Program-made: the position numbers and the translations under genes
Shown here: positions 6,197-9,027 of the stretch, piece after piece
Position numbering within the stretch: the stretch's first letter is position 1
How the letters are laid out: each line of letters starts with the position of its first letter
The notes under the pieces: generated by a model
Seen by the model: only the letters and a program-made list of their open reading frames with translations
What the model was told of the DNA's origin: nothing
The model's database searches: none
From: Clostridiales bacterium
Lineage (GTDB): Bacteria; Bacillota; Clostridia; Christensenellales; CAG-138
Direction: 5' to 3'
Assembly (NCBI GenBank): GCA_031270585.1
Contig: JAISXK010000063.1
Coordinates: forward strand, 1 to 9,027
DNA length: 9,027 nt

Positions 6197-7006
6197 ATGA
6201 AATTAACGGTGCTGGGCAAGTACGGACCTTTTCCGCATCCCGGCGGCGCGTGCTCATCCTACCTGATTGAGGCGCCGCGCTATGCCGGAAAAAACGGAAC
6301 CGACGATCCCAAGGTGCGCATCGTGTTGGATCTTGGCGCGGGCGCATTGTCGAGACTTTTGATGCTGGCTGATCTGGGCGATATTGATGCGGTTTTGCTT
6401 TCACACCTGCACAGCGATCATATATCTGATATGCCGGTACTGCGATACGCGCTGCAGCAATTGAACGCGCATGGGATACATGTGCCGCTGCCGCTATCCG
6501 TAGTGGCGCCAAGCGAGCCCAACGCGGAGTTTCGCGTGCTGGCGGGCGCCGGCACGTTTAATATGGTGCGCGCGGAGGATAAAATGAAGCTGCGTTTTGG
6601 CGCGCTGACCGTTACGCTGCACGCTATGCTGCACACGATCCCTTCGTTCGCCATGGATATATTCGAAGACGAAAACCGCAGCTACCCCGTATACGGCAAG
6701 GATCTGCCGCTCAAACGCATCGTGTATACGGGCGATACGGGCATGCACCTGGGGCTTGAAACGTTATTTCAGGGGGCGTCGCTGGTGCTGGCGGATACCG
6801 GCCTGATGGAAAAAGACCACGCGCGCGTCAGCGCGCATATGACGGCCGAGGAAGCGGCATTGCTTGCGCGTAACGCCGGCGTGGGCAAGTTGCTGCTCAC
6901 GCATATCTGGGGCGGCGGCGCGGATGAAAGCAAGCTTGTAAAGCGGGCAAGACAACACTTTGATAACGCCGAAGTGGCGCAGGAGATGGAAAGCTACACC
7001 GTATAG
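6197..7006 (+). CDS. Metallo-beta-lactamase-fold hydrolase (YhfI/RNase Z-like)
   Basis: This 269-residue protein has the complete two-metal site of the metallo-beta-lactamase superfamily: HLHSDH (70-75), His146 in MLHTIP, Asp180 in the GDTG motif (179-182), and His236 in LLTHIW. His214 in SAHMTAEEA is in the position typical of RNase Z-like members. The start MKLTVLG and an RNase Z-like layout without the long exosite arm resemble the uncharacterised YhfI-like group rather than true tRNase Z; the substrate is unknown. GGGAG lies five bases before the ATG and only 15 nt separate it from the S-component gene, so the two are very likely co-transcribed. It is the last gene before a terminator. 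Confidence 0.85.
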   Translation: MKLTVLGKYGPFPHPGGACSSYLIEAPRYAGKNGTDDPKVRIVLDLGAGALSRLLMLADLGDIDAVLLSHLHSDHISDMPVLRYALQQLNAHGIHVPLPLSVVAPSEPNAEFRVLAGAGTFNMVRAEDKMKLRFGALTVTLHAMLHTIPSFAMDIFEDENRSYPVYGKDLPLKRIVYTGDTGMHLGLETLFQGASLVLADTGLMEKDHARVSAHMTAEEAALLARNAGVGKLLLTHIWGGGADESKLVKRARQHFDNAEVAQEMESYTV

Positions 7007-7022
7007 CTTTGGCATAAATAGA

Positions 7023-7058
7023 GCGGGCCGGCATATAGTATGTACCAGCCCGCGTTTT
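7023..7058 (+). terminator. Terminator of the ruv-proS-MBL run
   Basis: GCGGGC (7023-7028) pairs with GCCCGC (7048-7053). The interior adds GG/CC and CATA/TATG pairs across one mismatch, and the hairpin is followed by GTTTT (7054-7058). It begins 17 nt after the hydrolase stop codon. On the opposite strand it is followed by TCTATTTAT, so it could also act weakly on the convergent gene. Confidence 0.65.
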
Positions 7059-7060
7059 GG

Positions 7061-7093
7061 TGGCCGCGCGGCGTGAAATGATTCGCGCGGCCA
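7061..7093. other. Perfect 10-bp inverted repeat between convergent genes
   Basis: TGGCCGCGCG (7061-7070) and CGCGCGGCCA (7084-7093) are perfect inverted copies around a 13-base loop. No T-run follows on either strand. It directly adjoins the terminator hairpin, lies 31 nt past the stop codon of the minus-strand cysteine-rich gene, and probably caps the 3' end of that transcript or blocks read-through. Confidence 0.5.
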
Positions 7094-7123
7094 TTGCCGG
7101 TAAGCCGGGATTGTTGCCGCAAA

Positions 7124-7381
7124 TTAGCAACCGCAGGCGCATCCGCAGGTCTGCGTTTGGCAACCGCACTCGCGACCGCCGCCGTTGTTGTTGCAGCCGC
7201 AGTTGCCATTGCTGTTGCCGTTGCAGAGCAGCAGCAAGGCGATGATCCAGATGAGGTTATCGCCGCAGACCATGTTGCGGATGTTGTTCAGGCAACCGCA
7301 ACCATCGTTGCATGCGAGCAACAGGATGAGTATGATGATCCACCAACTGTTATCACCGGACATAAGATTGAAACAGCCCAT
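7124..7381 (-). CDS. Small cysteine-rich protein with two hydrophobic repeats
   Basis: The 85-residue product contains 14 cysteines, mostly as CGC pairs, and ends CGCACGC. It has an internal duplication: GDNSWWIIILILLLACN (9-25) matches GDNLIWIIALLLLCN (40-54), each a short hydrophobic segment followed by a Gly/Asn/Cys stretch. Small clostridial proteins with WWII-LLL segments and high-cysteine tails are known (often labelled chorion-class high-cysteine proteins); their function is unclear, and a spore-coat or metal-binding role is speculative. A near-perfect AAGGAGG (plus 7391-7397) lies nine bases before the ATG, which argues strongly that this frame, not the long overlapping plus-strand frame, is the gene. 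It is divergent from mnmA. I see no clear sigma-A promoter upstream. Confidence 0.8.
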   Translation of the reverse strand: MGCFNLMSGDNSWWIIILILLLACNDGCGCLNNIRNMVCGDNLIWIIALLLLCNGNSNGNCGCNNNGGGRECGCQTQTCGCACGC

Positions 7382-7470
7382 ACAAAAAAGCCTCCTTGTT
7401 TTGAGCGATTTAGCGACTTACGACGCCGATGGTATATTCTACGCATGGCACCTCGCTTTTGTTACCGCGC

Positions 7471-7499
7471 TTTAAAAAAAAATATAGCCGTGCTATACT
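7471..7499 (+). promoter_or_regulatory. Promoter of mnmA
   Basis: TTTAAA (7471-7476) and TATACT (7494-7499) are separated by 17 bp, and the -10 is extended by TGC (7491-7493). Transcription would start near 7506, giving a leader of about 40 nt before the ATG at 7547. The spacer is A-rich. Confidence 0.6.
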
Positions 7500-7546
7500 C
7501 TTTTTGTTGCGCAAAGGGGCTATCAGGTGAAATGTGGAGGATGAAC

Positions 7547-8620
7547 ATGCGTGTCGTCATAGGCATGTCGGGCGGCGTGGACAGCGCTGTGGCCGCCTTG
7601 CGGCTCAAGCAGCAAGGCTGCGACGTGGTGGGCGTATTTATGAAAAACTGGGAAGAGCGGGATGAAAATGGCGTTTGCACCGCAACGGCGGATTATGAAG
7701 ACGTGAAGCGGGTGGCGGATCAAATCGGCATACCGTATTACGCAGTGAACTTTTCAAAAGAGTACAGGGATCGCGTGTTCTCGTATTTTTTAGAGGAATA
7801 CCGGAGCGGGCGCACGCCAAACCCCGACGTACTGTGCAACAGCGAAATAAAATTTAAAGCGTTTTTAAATCTGGCGCTCTCGGCAGACGCGGAGTACATG
7901 GCCACGGGCCACTATGCCAATGTAGAGCGGGATGGCGGCGCCGTGCGATTGGTGCGCGCGGCAGACGCCAACAAAGACCAAACCTATTTTTTGGCCGGCC
8001 TGACGCAGGCACAGTTGAAGAACGCGCTGTTTCCCATAGGCGGGCTTTTAAAAAGCGATGTGCGACAAATAGCCGCCCGGCACGGGCTTATAAATGCGAA
8101 CAAGAAAGACAGTACCGGCATCTGCTTTATTGGCGAGCGCAACTTTAAGGCGTTTTTGATGCGGTATCTGCCGGTACAGCCAGGGGATATGGTGGATGCG
8201 TCCGGCCGGGTGGTGGGTCGGCATGACGGGCTGATGTATTATACCCTGGGCCAGCGTAAGGGTCTCAACATAGGCGGAAGAAATTATGGCAACGGTCGAA
8301 GCTGGTATGTAATCGAAAAGGATTTGAGGCACAACCGTCTTATTGTGCAGCAGGGCGAGGGGGAAGCGCTGCTTTTTAAAAGCCTTGACACCGATACTGT
8401 CAACTGGATTGCCGGCGCGCCGCCCGCCGCGCGGTTTTGCTGCACGGCGAAGTTTCGCTACCGCCAGCCCGACCAGCAGGTGGAGGCAGAGGCGACGCAA
8501 ACTGGCTGGCATGTCACATTCGCTTCACCCCAGCGGGCCATCACGCCGGGGCAATGGGCTGTGTTTTACATGGGGGAAACCTGCCTGGGCGGCGGTCCCA
8601 TCGTGGCTTACCAACGGTGA
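7547..8620 (+). CDS. mnmA: tRNA-specific 2-thiouridylase MnmA
   Basis: MnmA activates the wobble uridine (U34) of Lys, Glu and Gln tRNAs with ATP and installs sulfur delivered as a persulfide. The 357-residue protein has the PP-loop SGGVDS (8-13), the first catalytic cysteine in NPDVLCNSE (Cys97), ATGHYA (119-124), KDQTYFL (143-149) and the second catalytic cysteine in STGICFIGERNF (Cys193), then the central LGQRKGL segment and the C-terminal beta-barrel ending GGGPIV. The ATG at 7547 is preferred because GGAGG (7536-7540) lies six bases upstream. In-frame ATGs at 7541 and 7532 are at or before that site, and the longer frame back to 7094 is antisense to the cysteine-rich gene. No cysteine desulfurase gene is adjacent. 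Confidence 0.95.
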   Translation: MRVVIGMSGGVDSAVAALRLKQQGCDVVGVFMKNWEERDENGVCTATADYEDVKRVADQIGIPYYAVNFSKEYRDRVFSYFLEEYRSGRTPNPDVLCNSEIKFKAFLNLALSADAEYMATGHYANVERDGGAVRLVRAADANKDQTYFLAGLTQAQLKNALFPIGGLLKSDVRQIAARHGLINANKKDSTGICFIGERNFKAFLMRYLPVQPGDMVDASGRVVGRHDGLMYYTLGQRKGLNIGGRNYGNGRSWYVIEKDLRHNRLIVQQGEGEALLFKSLDTDTVNWIAGAPPAARFCCTAKFRYRQPDQQVEAEATQTGWHVTFASPQRAITPGQWAVFYMGETCLGGGPIVAYQR

Positions 8621-8668
8621 CGAGGGGAGACTTGCGCTTAAAGCATGTTGACACTATTGCTCAACGCC

Positions 8669-8700
8669 CATTATCCGGGCATTGCAGATAATGTCAATGC
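8669..8700 (+). other. Interlocking inverted repeats compatible with a pseudoknot
   Basis: CATTATC (8669-8675) pairs with GATAATG (8687-8693). GCATTG (8679-8684), which lies in that loop, pairs with CAATGC (8695-8700) outside it. The order of the four arms is that of an H-type pseudoknot, or of two mutually exclusive stems. A further short pair GCCC/GGGC overlaps the first stem. Confidence 0.35.
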
Positions 8701-8763
8701 GGGGTCTCTTGGCAATGAGTGCTACAGACGGCTACTCTTGCGGCGGCGATTAGGTTGCTGTCC

Positions 8764-8800
8764 GATTTTGCACCCGGCAAGCGGGGATGGATGCAAAATC
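8764..8800. other. Strong imperfect hairpin
   Basis: GATTTTGCA (8764-8772) and TGCAAAATC (8792-8800) are perfect 9-bp inverted copies. Directly inside, CCCG (8773-8776) pairs with CGGG (8782-8785) around GCAAG, leaving GATGGA as a one-sided bulge. No T-run follows, so it is not a normal intrinsic terminator. Confidence 0.5.
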
Positions 8801-8889
8801 TCAAGGGTTATCGTTAAATCGCTCGCTCCTCAACCAATCCCGCCCCAACGCACATCAGCGATTCCTCAATGCTCCCTGTCAATCCTCCC

Positions 8890-8918
8890 TTGACATCCCA
8901 AAGCCTATACCGTACAAT
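8890..8918 (+). promoter_or_regulatory. Consensus promoter of the PadR-like gene
   Basis: TTGACA (8890-8895) and TACAAT (8913-8918) are separated by exactly 17 bp, making this the closest match to the sigma-A consensus in the window. Transcription would start near 8925, inside the first of the 13-bp-spaced repeats. Confidence 0.75.
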
Positions 8919-8921
8919 AAA

Positions 8922-8956
8922 TATATCGAGCCAATATATCGAGTCGTTATATCAAA
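8922..8956. promoter_or_regulatory. Three 13-bp-spaced TATATCGAG repeats (candidate operator)
   Basis: TATATCGAG occurs at 8922-8930 and 8935-8943, and a degenerate copy TATATCAAA at 8948-8956. The spacing is exactly 13 bp each time. They cover the predicted transcription start of the PadR-like gene. PadR regulators commonly repress their own genes, so this may be its own binding site (inference). Confidence 0.5.
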
Positions 8957-8982
8957 GAGACATAATGGTTTGCAGGAGGACT

Positions 8983-9027
8983 ATGCTAAACGATATCATT
9001 CTGGGTATGCTTTGCACCAAGCAAGCC
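8983..9027 (+). CDS. PadR-like transcriptional regulator, N-terminus only
   Basis: Fifteen codons are visible, reading MLNDIILGMLCTKQA. This closely follows the usual beginning of PadR-family winged-helix repressors, in which an IILG-(L/F)-L segment is the first helix, followed by TGYE/D at the point where the window ends. PadR proteins sense small molecules and often control neighbouring transporter or stress genes. AGGAGG (8974-8979) lies three bases before the ATG, closer than usual. An in-frame ATG at 8965 would add six residues but has no good ribosome binding site. The gene has its own consensus promoter and repeated sequence motifs upstream. Confidence 0.65.
   Translation, partial: MLNDIILGMLCTKQA

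Larger units (their letters stand above)
8621..8889. other. Gene-poor stretch with several inverted repeats
   Basis: No credible gene is seen in either strand. A plus-strand frame at 8645-8893 lacks a ribosome binding site and has no protein-like features. The segment contains a pseudoknot-compatible pair of stems (8669-8700), a strong hairpin (8764-8800) and a pyrimidine-rich right part. There is no T-run terminator after mnmA. The base composition differs from the flanking genes, so it could be a structured RNA, a decayed gene or an intergenic repeat copy. Confidence 0.5.

Noticed and set aside
7094..7546. Upstream extension of the mnmA frame, an alanine/valine-rich sequence
   Set aside because: It is antisense to the cysteine-rich gene, crosses the mnmA promoter, and MnmA proteins begin directly before the PP-loop as in the product starting at 7547.
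8645..8893. 82-codon plus-strand frame after mnmA
   Set aside because: There is no ribosome binding site, no recognisable domain, and the sequence is dominated by inverted repeats and pyrimidine-rich DNA.
1..9027. CRISPR arrays, insertion sequences, tRNA or rRNA genes
   Set aside because: No direct-repeat/spacer pattern, transposase-like product, terminal inverted repeats or tRNA cloverleaf was seen; the tandem repeats present are inside a protein-coding gene or at a promoter.

Overview
The window reads as a chromosomal segment of a low-to-mid-GC Firmicute, most likely a member of the Clostridia. The reasons are the ruvC-ruvA-ruvB order, strong AGGAGG-type ribosome binding sites, vegetative promoters with TACAAT/TATACT -10 boxes, TTG starts, an archaeal/eukaryal-like (zinc-tail, no editing domain) prolyl-tRNA synthetase, a small cysteine-rich clostridial-type protein and a PadR-like regulator. 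No mobile element, CRISPR array, tRNA or rRNA is visible.

Layout. Positions 1-294 are an AT-rich divergent control region. The minus strand has two promoters with identical extended -10 boxes, a terminator hairpin between them and the first six codons of a gene leaving the window on the left; the plus strand has the ruvC promoter. From 295 to 7006 seven genes run on the plus strand with gaps of 15-57 nt: ruvC, ruvA, ruvB, a 508-residue coiled-coil/proline-rich protein of unknown function, proS, an ECF-transporter S component and a metallo-beta-lactamase-fold hydrolase. A hairpin followed by GTTTT (7023-7058) probably ends this unit. A second perfect hairpin separates it from a convergent small cysteine-rich gene on the minus strand (7124-7381). 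Then comes mnmA (7547-8620, plus strand) with its own promoter. Next is a roughly 270-nt stretch without a credible gene but with several inverted repeats. Last are a consensus promoter, three 13-bp-spaced repeats and the first 15 codons of a PadR-like regulator.

How the genes work together. RuvA, RuvB and RuvC form the Holliday-junction branch-migration and resolution machine. ProS and MnmA serve translation: prolyl-tRNA charging and 2-thiolation of wobble uridine. The coiled-coil protein, S component and MBL hydrolase have no evident biochemical link to Ruv; they appear to share transcription with it. The items most worth a second look are the coiled-coil protein with a duplicated C-terminal LDSLLDEIIG motif, the internally duplicated cysteine-rich membrane-type protein, the divergent leader/terminator arrangement upstream of ruvC, and the structured intergenic region after mnmA.
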